Positions 1-11,311 of a stretch of DNA of 64,000 bases are shown here, one piece after another. Under the pieces are notes generated by a model. That model was not told where the DNA came from. It ran no database searches and was given only the letters and a program-made list of their open reading frames with translations. Within the stretch, counting starts at the first letter, position 1. Each line of letters opens with the position of its first letter. The DNA is from Beta vulgaris subsp. vulgaris (Eukaryota > Streptophyta > Magnoliopsida > Caryophyllales > Amaranthaceae). A program made the translations under genes and the position numbers. The stretch is taken from positions 18,460,109 through 18,524,108 of the forward strand of contig NC_079209.1 in NCBI RefSeq assembly GCF_026745355.1, in the 5' to 3' direction.

Positions 1-1130
1 ATGCTCCTTATTCCATTTGAATTTTGACTCATGTTTGAAACTTAATAGAGGTGAAAACTTTTTAGTTTTCCTAGCTAGATTGGCCATGAATCTCCTAACA
101 TAATTGACCTGTCCAAGGAATCTTTACATTTCCTTCTTATTAAAAGGTGGCTTAGCTGCCAATACTGCCTTTGCCTTATTTTGGTCAATCTCCATTTCAA
201 TTTTATGGATGAGAAATCCTAAGAAGTTACTAGCTTTAACTACGAATGCACATTTGAGTGTATTCATTTTTAGGTGCTATTCTCTCATTTTAGTAAATGA
301 CTTAACCAAATTCTCTTTATGTCTTTAAAAGTCATTTGATTTTACGAGTATATCATCCACATAAACTTCCATGATCTTATAAATCATATCCTTAAAGATT
401 GCGTCTATTGCTCATTAATATATAGCACCAACGTTCTTTAAACTAAATGACATGGCCACATATTCAAACAAGCCTAATGTCTTCGGACATCTAAAGGTTA
501 TTTTATTATAGTCCTCTTGTGCAATCCTTAATTGGTGGTATCCTGCGTATCCATCCATAGAAGATATGTATTCATATCTTGACGCTGAATCTATTAAGAG
601 ATCAACTACAGGCATGGGGTATTGATCTTTAGGTGTTTCTTTATTTAAATCCATAAAGTCAATGCAGACTCGTATCTTACCATTTTTCTTAACTACTGGG
701 ACTATATTAGAAATCCAGTCAGCATATTGGCAGGGCCTTATGAACTTTGCCTTAAGGAGTTTGTTTATCTCCTCTTGTATAGGTTCTATTAGTTCAGGCA
801 CTAGTCGTCTAGGACTTTGTGCCACAGGCTTATATCCCTCTTTGATAGGTAGTTTATGTTCTACTATTTTCCTATCAATACCCGGTATTTCATGATGCTC
901 CGAAGCAAAACAGTCCTTAAATTCTTTTAGAATTTCGATTATTTCATGTTTTCCTTGGTTAGTGAGAAGCTTATTTATGTAAGTAAAACGCAGATTTTCG
1001 TTGTCCCCTAAATCTATTTCTTCTAGTGGATCATGAACTTCCTATTTAATATCCTCACTTTCAGCCCATACTTTATCATCCTCTTCATTCAGATTCATGT
1101 AAGGTTGAGCAACACGTATTAGAGTTTATA
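1..1130 (-). pseudogene. Ty3-gypsy reverse transcriptase fragment (minus-strand Tat/Ogre-like element)
   Basis: Reading leftward from about 1130, the frame passes through the region before the RT, then the RT fingers and palm. The motif DLNKETPKDQYPMP is near 650-600, SSMDGYAGYHQ near 565-530, and the catalytic YVDD lies at 352-363. Connection-domain motifs such as NFLGFLIHKIE and RFLGQVNYVRRFMANL follow between about 240 and 60. Stops occur near 414 and 327 and in several later codons, and the C-terminal RNase H and integrase lie outside the window. In an active element this enzyme would copy the RNA genome in the cytoplasmic particle. Here it is a relic, and its N-terminal side is cut by the L1 insertion at 1149/1150. 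Confidence 0.9.
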
Positions 1131-1149
1131 AGAAATTTCTCTTGATACT
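1131..1149. repeat. Left target-site duplication of the L1
   Basis: AGAAATTTCTCTTGATACT at 1131-1149 matches AGAAAATTCTCTTGGTACT at 6885-6903 at 17 of 19 positions. The copies bracket the L1 exactly, with the right copy starting at the end of the poly(A) tail. Confidence 0.9.
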
Positions 1150-1272
1150 AAAAATTAGAAAAAAATCTCTCTTTAGCGCTCTGCTAGGGTTTGAGTAGGA
1201 GTCACGGTTTTCCAGCGTTTGAGTCTGATTTTCGATCCGTTCAATCCTTCTTGGGATCTGGCGTTAGTCTCA

Positions 1273-2774
1273 ATGGCTGACAAATTGATTGACAAAGTAA
1301 CGAACTTAAAAATAACGGCGGAAGAGGAGTCAGTGGTGGTATTAGAAGGAGTTGAGGAGGACTCATCTGATGCTTCGAGGGATTTGGCGATGGTGGGGAA
1401 AGTTCTATCAACCAGACCCTTTAATTTTGAGGCATTGAAACGTACGCTGAATCAGATCTGGACAATAACCAAAGGTGCTCTTTTTCGGCAGATAGAGAAC
1501 GGATTATTTGTGGTGCAAATCGGTACGGCGAAGGATAAGGCGAAAGTGATGGCTTGGAGACCTTGGACTTTTGACAATAACCTAGTGCTTTTGGAGGAGA
1601 TAAAGGGTAGTGTCCAGCCTTCGAACATATCCCTTTGTCGGTGCCCGTTCTGGGTCAGACTATATAATCTACCCATGGATAGTCGGTCGGAGAATTTTGT
1701 GCGATTAATAAGGGGTTGTATAGAGGAGGTGTTGGAGGTGGAGTCTGATGGTATTGATTGGGATAAGTCTGCGAGGGTGAAGGTCTGCCTTGATGTTTCC
1801 AAGCCACTTCGAAAGATCCAAAAAATAAAGACTCGAAGTGGTCAGTTAGCGGTGATAGAAATAAAGTATGAAAGACTTCCTACATTTTGTTATGAATGTG
1901 GGGTTATGGGTCATATCGAGAGGGACTGTCCAGTGGACTTTGAGGAGGAGAAGGAAGAGGAGAAGCAGTGGGGATCATGGTTGCGTGCATCTCCGAGACA
2001 GGGTAGATTGAAATTGATGGAGGAGACAAAAGAATTTCTAAGTTGTTCTAAAAAGCTTTCCTTTGCATCTAAGGTAGTGAAGGTAAAAAGCTTGAATCTT
2101 GACCCTGCTCGTGAGCTGAATATTGAAAGAGTGTCTCATATGTTAGTGGATAGTAAGGTCGATATTCATGGACTTAAAGAAAATGTGGGGGATGATGAAA
2201 ATAATGATCTGATGAATGCCAACAAGCATGTAAGTTCCCTTTTTGTTTTTTCTTCCACGTTGAATAATAAAAATGAGGGGGATACATCTCTTTTGCATGA
2301 TGATGGGGTTAGTGGTAATTTGTCCAACTTGATGGGAGTAGGGGTGAATTCGAATGTGGTGCAGGTGGGGGTGAATAAAGAAAGCATTAATAATGAAATT
2401 AATGTGACAAATGGTGTTGGTGGACAAGGTGTTATTTCCGACTTTGACAGTGCATTAATGATGAATACAAATGTGGAAAGGGAAGTAGGGCCCTGCAATT
2501 TGTCAACTCTTTTGATACAGTTATGGTAGACAATAATATTGCTTGTGAGTTGAAAGTTGGTCGAAAGTGGCGTAAGCAGGCTCGTGAGACACATGTTACT
2601 ATAAAGGAGGATGTAGCTGATGATGTGGCTGGTACAAATGGAAAGAGAGATCGGGATAAAGAGGAGAAGGGTGTTGACAGTGAACCAAAAAATAAAAAAA
2701 TGACTTTAAATGAATCTTCATCTGGATGGCGATTGGCGAGGACTGACGAGACTCAGTCCCGCCTAGCTCAATGA
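1273..2774 (+). pseudogene. L1 ORF1 protein (DUF4283 plus zinc knuckle), frameshifted
   Basis: The first ATG (1273) opens with MADKLIDKVTNLK. Residues of roughly 40-180 look like DUF4283, the RNA-binding N-terminal domain of plant L1 ORF1 proteins, with motifs such as KAKVMAWRPWTFDNN. A CCHC zinc knuckle, CYECGVMGHIERDC, lies at about residues 206-219 (1888-1929), followed by an acidic stretch. The frame ends at 2529, but the adjacent frame continues to 2774 with a lysine-rich tail, so one frameshift lies near 2510-2525. The stop codon at 2772-2774 overlaps the ORF2 start as ATGA. The protein would bind L1 RNA and form the ribonucleoprotein particle. Confidence 0.88.
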
Positions 2775-5700
2775 GTTGTTTGAGCCTTAACTGTAGAGGG
2801 TTGTGCAACCCCTCTGCAGTTCGTAATCTTCGGGACTTGCTCCGAAGAGAAGCCCCGTCTCTTGTGTTCTTGTCGGAGACGAAATTGAGTAGTGGTGAGT
2901 TTTATAGGATTCGAGATAATTTGGGGGATTTTCACGGGCTTGCTGTTGATTCTATGGGTCGTTCGGGGGGATTGGCTTTGTTGTGGAGGAAGGATATAGA
3001 TGTTGTGCTGAGTTCTATGTCCGTCCACCATATTGATGTGGTGGTGAGGAGGGGTGTGAGTGATGAGGAGTGGAGATTTACTGGTTTTATGGTTGGCCGG
3101 AAATTCATAATAGATATATGTCTTGGAGGTTACTTGAGAGTCTTGCTGCTCAGTCATCTCTTCCTTGGCTTTGTATTGGTGATTTCAATGAGATATTATT
3201 TTTGAATGAGAAACAGGGTGGGAACGATAGAGCGGAGTGGCAAATGGCTAGTTTCAAGGAAGCTGTGGATGCTTGTGGTTTTATTGATGTCCCTTTCTCG
3301 GGATATGAGTTTACCTATGATAATGGGAGAGAGCTCGAGGAGAATATTCAATGCCGCTTAGACCGTGCTTTAGCAACTTTGACATGGAGGGAGTTGTTTC
3401 CTGATGGTCATTTGTGGCACTTAGACAGGGAATGGTCGGATCATGCACCTAGCAAACTTACCTTCTGGAAACCTCGTATTGAGCCTAGGCTGGGTCCAAA
3501 GCCCTTCCGTTTTGAGCAGTATTGGACTTCAGAGGGGGAATGTGAGGGAGTGATTGAGAATGCTTGGTTGGGTGGGGCCACGTTACCTGCTAAGTTGGAG
3601 CTGTGCGCTGCGGATTTGAAGGAGTGGAATAGTAGGAAGTTTGGGAAGACTTTTGCAGAATTGAGAAAGAAGAGAAAGGCTTTGAAAAAACTGAATCACG
3701 GGGGACTAAATGCGACTCAATTGGCTAGGCGACGCAAATTGCTAATGGAAATTGCGGAGTTGGTTTCTATGGAGGAAGTTTATTGGAAGCAGAGATCTCG
3801 AGTACCGTGGTTGACTGAAGGTGATAGAAATTCTAAATTCTTTCACCAACGAGCTTCGGGGCGCAAACGTAGAAACTCTATTCGAGTTCTAAAAGATGAT
3901 AATGATGTTGAGCATGTTGGTGATGAAACCGTGGGCGTTGTGGCAATTGATTATTTTCGGACCATGTTTTCATCTTCTGAGCCAACTATGATTAATGAAG
4001 TGTTCGCTGATTTTAATGCTCGAGTCACTAATGGCATGAATGAGAGCCCGCAGGCCGACTATACAGAGGAGGAGGTGAAGTTTGCGCTTAGCCAGATGCA
4101 CCCTATTAAACCCCTGGGCCTGATGGTATGTGTCCTATGTTTTTCCAGTCTTATTGGCATATTGTGGGGCCTTCTGTCACTCACACGGTTTTGGAGATTC
4201 TGAAGGGTGAGGCCTCTCCGCGTCATCTTAACCATACCTTCATTACTCTTATTCCCAAAAAGAGTAATGCTGAGCGGATGTCTGATTTTCGTCCTATTTC
4301 GCTTTGTAATGTTGTGTATAAGTTGGTGTCAAAAGTGTTGGCTAATCGTCTAAAAATCTTTCTTGATAAGATTGTGTCTGTTAATCAGAGTGCTTTCACT
4401 CCGGGGCGCCTGATTACAGACAATATTTTGGTGGCTTTTGAGTTATTTCATCATATGAAACTAAATAAAAGCGCTACAGGGTTTATGGCTATGAAACTCG
4501 ACATGTCCAAAGCATATGATAGGATCGAGTGGGATTTCTTAGATACGGCTCTGGTGAGATTTGGTTTTGATACTGGCTGGATTAGTAGGGTGATGGAATG
4601 TGTTCGAACGGTGTCCTTTGCGGTGTTGATTAACGGCAAACCATCAGCTGAGTTTGTACCTCATAGGGGGTTACGGCAGGGGGATCCTCTCTCTCCGTAT
4701 CTCTTCATTCTGTGTGCTGAAATTTTTCCCCATTTGTTGAGAGGAGCTGAGGAGCGAGAAAGCTTGAAGGGCATCCAATTAGCTCCTATGGCCCCTTCTG
4801 TTAATCACTTGTTGTTTGCTGATGACTGTATCATTTTTTCTAGAGCTTCTCTGCAGGATTCGGAAGAGATTCAACAGGCCCTTAGCCTATATGAATTGTC
4901 TTCAGGGCAGAAGGTGAACTTTGATAAAACAAAGATCTCTTTTAGTCAGGGAGTGCCTACCTCTCGTAGGGAGGCTATCTCTATTCAGCTTGGAGTTCAG
5001 GAGGTTGATATTCATGATCGATATTTAGGCTTGCCTACGGTGGTGGGCCGGTCTAAAAAGGTGATTACTAGAAGTGTTAAGGAGAAGATTTGGAAGAAAC
5101 TTCAAGGTTGGAAGGGGATGGTGCTTTCTAAGGCTGGTAGGGAGGTCATGATAAAGGCTGTGGCCCAATCTCTCCCTACCTACGCTATGAGTGTTTTTAA
5201 GTTTTCATCTTCTTTTTGTGACGAGATTCGCTCTCTTGTTTCTTAGTTCTGGTGGGGTCAAAAACATGGGGAAAAAAAGATTCATTGGGTATCCTAGAAA
5301 AAGTTGTGTGGAGAAAAAAGGGAAGGGGGATTGAGTTTTCGTGATATGAAGCTTTTTAATTGGGCATTGTTAGGAAAGCAAGCATGGCGGTTTGTGACGA
5401 ATTCGGGTAGCTTAATTGCCCAAATTTTCAAAGCTAGATACTTTCCTAATAATTCTTTTTTGGAAGCGGAGTTGGGTGTGAATCCGAGCTACACTTGGAG
5501 GGGGATTTGGGAGGCTAGGTGGGTGCTTAAACGGGGAATGAGGTGGAGAGTTGGTGATGGTGAGAATATTAAAATTTGGAAGGACCCTTGGATCCCAGGT
5601 ACACAGACCCGAAAGATTATATCATCAAGGGGAGATGCAAATGAGGAGGCGGAAGTGGGAGTTTTGATTGACCCGATTCGCAAAGAGTGGAATGTTGAAC

Positions 5701-6843
5701 TTGTCAACCAACTTTTTTTACCTTTTGAGGGGAGAGAGTATGAGTATCCCATTGAGTTGTAGATTACCGGAAGATAAGTTATGCTGGGAGTTAGAAAAAG
5801 ATGGCACCTACTCGGTTCGTTCAGCTTACAAAGCGTTGTTGAATGATGAGAGGAGTATGGATGGGGACCTCCTCTACTACTTCGGATTTATGGCCCATTA
5901 TTTGGGGTGCTGCTGTTCTGCCGAGGGTCAAACTCTTTGCATGGCGAGCTTGTCTCGAGGCCCTTCCTACCAAGTGCGGACTCCATGTTCGTGTTCCAGC
6001 TATAGGGAAGCAATGTGGGGTGTGTGGGGAAACTGAAGAAACGGGTTTGCACGTTATTCATAGTTGCGGTGTGGTACAGAGTGTATGGGAGCTAAGTTCG
6101 AGTTGGGTCCCTGATGGATGCGGGAGTTTGGTGGAGTGGTGGGGTTGTTGTTTGAAGAAGTTGGAAGGGGAGGATGTGGCGGTTTTTCTCACTCTCAGCT
6201 GGGCGATTTGGGGAGCGCGTTGTAGGGTTGTAATGGAGGGAGAGTGTGGTTCACCGGAGAGCATCCTTGCCTATGGGTTGAAGATGGTGAAGGAAGTGCG
6301 GGAGGCGGCATGTGAGCGATCACTGCGATCGTTTGGGAAGGGTGTTGGTCATCCAACTTCGTGGGTGAAGCCTGACGCAGGCTGGTGGAAGATTAATGTG
6401 GATGCAGGGTGCTTGGGGGAGTGGGGTATTGGTTTGGGGTTGGTGTGCAGGGACGAGCTAGGGACTGTGCTGGGTTGTGCTACGGTACAACAGGGTGTGT
6501 GCTGGGAGATCCGAATTGCGGAAGGTAAGGCTGTTCTAGCAGGTCTTTAGTGTGGGGTCAAGCTCGGAGCCTCGAAGTTGGTGCTGGAAAGTGATTGTCT
6601 CTCGGTCATTCAAGCTTTGAATAGTGGTGTTGAGGGTTCAAGTGACTTTCTCTTGTTATTGATGACATTCTTTCTTTGTTATCTCGCTTTCAGTCTATTA
6701 TTTGGTCTTTTGTAAAACGCTCCGGCAACAAAGTTGCTCACTATCTAGCCCATTTTCAACCTATAGAACTTGGTTGGCGTAGTTGGGAGGATGATGTTCT
6801 GGATAGCGTTATGAATATTGCTTGTTCTGATTTAATAGATTAG
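2771..6843 (+). pseudogene. L1 ORF2: endonuclease, reverse transcriptase, zf-RVT, RNase H; broken
   Basis: ORF2 starts at 2771 (MSCLSLNCRGLCNPSAV, the apurinic-like endonuclease start, with GDFNEIL near 3180). The RT follows with ITDNILVAFE, GLRQGDPLSPYLF and the catalytic FADD at 4815-4826. The zf-RVT domain (KLFAWRACLEALPTKCG, CGVCGE) lies near 5925-6030. A plant RNase H of the RVT_3 type starts near 6370 (WWKINVDAG) and ends at the TAG at 6841-6843. Breaks seen are frameshifts near 3090, 4113, 5680-5760, 5850-5880 and 6650, and stops at 5244, 5295 and 6548. An RNase H of archaeal type is a known acquisition of one plant L1 group. The product would nick target DNA and reverse-transcribe L1 RNA in the nucleus. 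Confidence 0.93.
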
Positions 6844-6865
6844 CCCTCGTTTGGGTTTTCCCCTC

Positions 6866-6903
6866 AAAAAAAAAAAAAAAAAAAAGAAAATTCTCTTGGT
6901 ACT
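6866..6903 (+). repeat. L1 poly(A) tail and right target-site duplication
   Basis: Twenty A residues at 6866-6885 follow CCCTC at the end of the L1. The right duplication copy (6885-6903) begins with the last A. This pattern is the mark of target-primed reverse transcription. Confidence 0.92.
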
Positions 6904-8086
6904 TTCTAAAAACGAAATCTTTCATATCTTGATCAACAATAGGGGTAAACCCATTACAATACTCTTCTTGGTCTACACACATAATAAACTTAGAAAAATA
7001 TAATCTAACTCTATAAACTAACTAGAGCTAGTGGTTGATCATAGCTTGATGCCTTTTGAACGTATTAATATTCTTATTGAATGTCTTCAACTTCTAAGAC
7101 ATCCTTGATTTTTTCAATTAGAATTGCACTTGAATCTTCTATCTCTTGGTGAGTTTGTGACTCAAGTTGCAGAGCAACCTCAATTTTGATAGTGGGAACT
7201 GACTTTAGAGAGTCTCTGCCCTCTCTTCCTTGTCAACTTCGTCTGCTCATGATGTAGTATTGGTCTGGAGTCATGGCTTGTCTTCTAACTTATTGAGCTC
7301 TGTGGGTAGCATGACCACGTTACATTACAAGTTCTGGCTCTCACCAATCTCTGTTTGAGACTTAGTCATCAGTTGGTCTCCATCCAACAACATGTCATTG
7401 TCTAACACTAGTAGATTCAAATCTTCAGATCCAAACTCTAAATGATAGTCCTCATTAGCACCACTCACCAAAATCTCTTTCATTACACAATCATATCCTT
7501 GAGGCGGCTGGTCATCCATATTTATAGATGATAAATCAGGTTGTTTTTCTTCTGGAGGCAACAACATTCTAATACCAGCTTGTAGACTTCCTCATCAATT
7601 CTTATGTTTGCTATAAGGCACTCCTGCACGTTTTGAGTACTAATTTAAGCCATAGCTGCAACAGCCTTGACACTTAACTCTTTCATTCTTGATGACATAC
7701 TTTTGTATAGGTTTTGAACATCTTGTAGTGGCGCTACCCTTACTATTGACTTAAGTTGTGCATCTCCTTGGTTCCCATGGGATTTTCCTTTCTTTTGAGA
7801 ATTTTGGGTACAAGAGTTTGCCTTGGATCCTTCTCTTTTCCTTTTGAGGAAGGATATGACCAAGGGCTATTACTTTTCCTTGGTCCTTAACTTCTAGACC
7901 TTCTCTGAATGGACACTGGTAGGCAAGTACATAGGCAGGATCATTTTGGATGATCCGTGTTCTAACCATTTCAAAGGTCAATTTGTCTGCACATGACGAG
8001 CACATTCCACCTCTTAAAGCGTTTAACCCCTCTATTGCCCTGACTTGCAATGAGAATTTTTGAGCGGCCTCTTTGCAAGTATTAGC
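6904..8086 (-). pseudogene. gag-to-pol linker of the minus-strand Tat/Ogre-like element
   Basis: Read from 8086 leftward, an open frame encodes a cysteine-bearing segment (GLNALRGGMCSSCADK) and a charged tail. A shifted frame continues to 7645 (MSSRMKELSVKAVAAMA), and a third runs from 7567 to 7325 with an acidic composition (DDQPPQGYDC, NLLVLDNDMLLDGD). Further left the frames are full of stops. The block joins the gag region across the chromovirus insertion and the RT region across the L1. It probably includes degraded gag C-terminus and the region before RT. I see no clear protease active site. Confidence 0.6.
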
Positions 8087-10592
8087 TGTAATCCCCCACA
8101 ATTTTAAAAAATTTTCATAAATATTAAAGTATTTATGTAGTTATATTTAAATCCAAATGAGTTTGGAAAATGATTTTACTTTTAAAAAGGGTTGACTATT
8201 TTAAAAGTCAACTAAAAATATTTTTCATAGCTTAATAAAATTTGTAATGTTTTAATTAAGCATGTTTTAATAAGATTTTAATTCTAAAAGTATATTTGAA
8301 AAGGAAGCTTAATGGAATCAAAAGCCAAAAGTATAAAAAGGGAAAGAGCTAATTGATGACTAAAGTCCTAAAGAGCCCATCTCATTAGTCATCAAAGTTT
8401 CAATTAATTAAAATCTCTTTTCCTAAGCCCAAAAGTAAAGCCTCTATATAAATATCCTAATAAACCCAAATTTTTACCCTACACACTTTATTTCTCTCTC
8501 CTTTTTCCACGTGATTTCTCCCCTCTCTCACTCGGCACTTTCTCTCTCTTCTCCTTTGTGCGCCATTCTTAATTTTCTCTCAAAAGTTCGTTTCTTCTTA
8601 TTCAAGTAACGTTTCTTGTTCAACAAGAAACGTCACAAAACTTTTCAAGTGCCAAGAACTTGCTGCCGCCGGTCTATTTCGGTCCTTGCTGCTGTCCGAC
8701 GCCTTCCTTCCTCCATTGTTGTGGTTGTTTTTCTTTCTTCCTCTTCAAGATTCCATTAAAGTACTAGTTTTATATTATTTTATTATTTATTAGCATGTTT
8801 ACGATTTAAATTATTGTGTTATTTGCAATATGAATTTCGGCTATCATATATATAATTATAATAAATTTCAGATTTATTATATTAAGTTATTTTCATTTTT
8901 TATCATGAAAATTATAGTTTTTAGGGTTTTTAATTACTAGAAACTATATATATAAAGTATAAATCATGAGATTTGGTTAGTACATAATTTTATATGTATT
9001 GAATATATTTTCAGAAGATTTATTAAATTTTATAAGTGCTGTAATTTCAGAAAATACGTATTTTGAAGGTTTTAAATGATTTTTAATCACTAGAATAGTT
9101 GTACTATACTAGGGATTAAAAATAACGAAAGTTTGGTACGTAAAAACGATTTTAAAACACGTTTAAGGGGGTTTTGATCGTTTTAAAGTTGCTATAAATT
9201 TTTAGTACGAGATTATTTCATTATTTTATTTTCTAGGCGGAGATTTCGTAGTAGGAGACTTTTAGCGAGTAAAAGTGGCCTACAGATTTGTTTATACAAG
9301 GTACATACATTGTCTACGTGCTATGTGATTTAGAAGCATGCTCTAAGAGTATTTTATTTATTAGTATCATGTATATGACTCTATTTGTTCATATATATGA
9401 TTCTTGGAATTGTTTTACATGTTATTTGCCTGTGTGCTACATGTAAACTAGAAGTGTTTATGATTATAAATGTTTGTATGGAAGTTTGATGCAAGCAGAA
9501 TAAGTCAAGTTCATTTATTAATTCGTGAGTGAATTAATGTAAGTTAGATTGAATCATGTTTTCATGGATTCTTGAGTATTATTATTATTATCTTATAAGA
9601 ACCGTGGATCTTATTTGGTAAGTTACAAGTTATACCTATATAAAGGTAAAGTTTATTGTTGGCTAGGTTCAACAAGCAAGTTAGTAAAGTATAAAAAGAA
9701 GTTAAAGGAGTTTGATTGATAGTTGTAATCACTTGTTAATCCAAAGATAAAAAGAGTTTCTGTTATGACTGTTTGATTATTATTATGTGTTGCTTGTTTG
9801 TGTGTCAACACAAGTATAAAATTATTCAACGTAAAGTGAAACGAGAATAGGTTATAGACTTTAGACTGGTGCACGTCTAGAGTTGGACACTAAGGGTTGG
9901 AGTACATGGTGGTAGCCCATGGCTTTTCTAGGAATGGATTGATCACCATCCCTCTTTCAGTTCAAAGGTTCCTCGATATCGCAGGTAATTTTGGAATATG
10001 TGGTAGCTCCATATCTCCTATTTTAGATAAGTCAACTCGTCCAATAACTATTCCATTTAAAGAAATAAATAAAGTTTAGAGTCTAGTTCAGTAAGAGTTG
10101 TCTGCAGATTATTATATGTTTATATTATATTATTCCTGCAAGTTATATTTTGTTAGTATCATGTTTAGGGTTATTTATGCCTGATATGTAGTACTCAGCT
10201 TTGCTGATTACGTGCTGTTGTGTTTGTGATCATGGCCTTGCCTATTGATCCTGTGGTGATCTTTCCGGGGAGCAGAGTCAAGACAGCATTGACATTACAG
10301 GTTCGCAGATGCATCTCATTGGGAATCTGGAATGGAGAGACTCTTGTATTATTAGTTTCATTTAAGTTGTTTTCATAGGAGTTATGTTTTCAACAATAGT
10401 TTTAAGTTGGTTTTTTAGTTTCTGACATTGTTTTTGGTTTCATAAGTTTTAATAAAGTTGTTTTAGAAGTTTTTTCCGCTGCAAAATTCTGAGTAAGCCG
10501 AAACGTTATCACACGGGCGATAATGCCTGGGTAATTCTCTAGGTTTATTATAAAAGTATTTTCTAGAAAGAGAGAATTATCGGGGTGTTAGA
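8087..10592 (+). repeat. 5' LTR of the Tekay-like element
   Basis: It begins TGTAATCCCCCAC and ends GGGGTGTTAGA (the 3' LTR ends TTACA). It is collinear with 17771-21741 apart from small indels and the CACTA element in the 3' copy. It holds a TATA box at 8444, a CT-rich leader with a G+C-richer stretch near 8650-8740, an A+T-rich centre, and a conserved GGGGAGCAGAGTCAAGACAGC-like segment near 10277. No credible protein-coding gene lies in it. Confidence 0.92.
8444..8453 (+). promoter_or_regulatory. Core promoter (TATA box) in the 5' LTR
   Basis: CTATATAAAT is followed about 30-40 bases later by a pyrimidine-rich CTCTCTCC stretch, which fits a Pol II start and U3/R boundary. The 3' LTR has the same arrangement near 18112. 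Confidence 0.65.
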
Positions 10593-10595
10593 AAG

Positions 10596-10610
10596 TGGTA
10601 TCAGAGAGCT
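10596..10610 (+). other. Primer-binding site of the Tekay-like element
   Basis: TGGTATCAGAGAGCT lies three bases after the 5' LTR. The first 11 bases match the initiator-methionine tRNA primer site common in plant LTR retrotransposons. An extra AG interrupts the usual sequence. Confidence 0.85.
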
Positions 10611-11311
10611 TTAGGTTAGTTTAAGACTTATAGGCGCCTAACTAACTAGCTTATTAAGTTACCTAGCTTATTAGTTATTTGAAGGAAATCTTAATATTGC
10701 TCCTATGTTTTCATTTCAGAATTTTTTTTTTATATACACCGAAATTTTTTTTTTTCGGAAAAATTTGGGGTTCGAAATTTTCAAGTTTCGGCAAATTTTT
10801 TTTTTTTCGAAAGAAGTGTTGAGTCCCGAAAAAAAAAAATTTTTTTAGTCGAGTCGAAATTTTTCGGAAATTGTTGGTTCGAATTTTTTTTTTTATTATT
10901 GGAAATTTTTTTTAGACACTTAAGTGATGTATTATTATAAAAGTGTCTGCATTTTTTTTCATGCCTTTAAGGTTTATAGTATTGCATTGTGAGAATGGGT
11001 AGTATAAGAAGGGCATATAAGATAGAAACATTATATGTCTGCATCAGGAAGTTAGTTCAGCATCATTATTATTTTTCTTCCCTGCAAATATGCATATTAT
11101 CATTTCTTTCTTTAATGATGCATTATATTGTTATACTTCCCTGCTAATGATGCATGAATATTTTTCTTCTCTGCTGACTGTTATATCCTTCTTGCCTGCT
11201 AAGGTGTTATATTTTTCATGCCTTTGTTTTTGTTTACCCCTATTATTTTGTGGGAACACGTTATAGAGAGTGCTAAACCATTATAGGTTTATTTGTTGTA
11301 TATCTCTAACC
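10611..11311 (+). other. Untranslated leader of the chromovirus, low-complexity T-runs
   Basis: No gene is visible. Between about 10720 and 10910 the strand alternates long T runs, one A run and CGAAATTTT-like words, so it could fold on itself. A candidate gag start follows at 11312. Confidence 0.6.

Larger units (their letters stand above)
1150..6884 (+). mobile_element. Near full-length plant L1 (LINE) with C-terminal RNase H domain
   Basis: A 5.7 kb non-LTR retrotransposon with a short 5' UTR (1150-1272), ORF1 (1273-2774), ORF2 (2771-6843), a 3' UTR of about 22 bases and a 20-base poly(A) tail at 6866-6885. It is flanked by a 19-base target duplication with two mismatches and sits inside the minus-strand gypsy element. 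ORF1 has a DUF4283 region and a zinc knuckle. ORF2 has endonuclease, reverse transcriptase, zf-RVT and plant RNase H domains. At least five frameshifts and three nonsense codons show that it is inactive. The full length and few damaging changes suggest a fairly recent insertion. Confidence 0.95.

Noticed and set aside
104..328. Plus-strand open frame starting near 104
   Set aside because: It is the complement of gypsy RT sequence on the minus strand and shows no domain.
2143..2594. Minus-strand open frames under L1 ORF1
   Set aside because: Antisense shadows of a purine-rich coding region, with no recognised domain.
9653..10079. Short open frames in the chromovirus LTR
   Set aside because: The same stretch in the 3' LTR has indels that break them, so they are chance frames.
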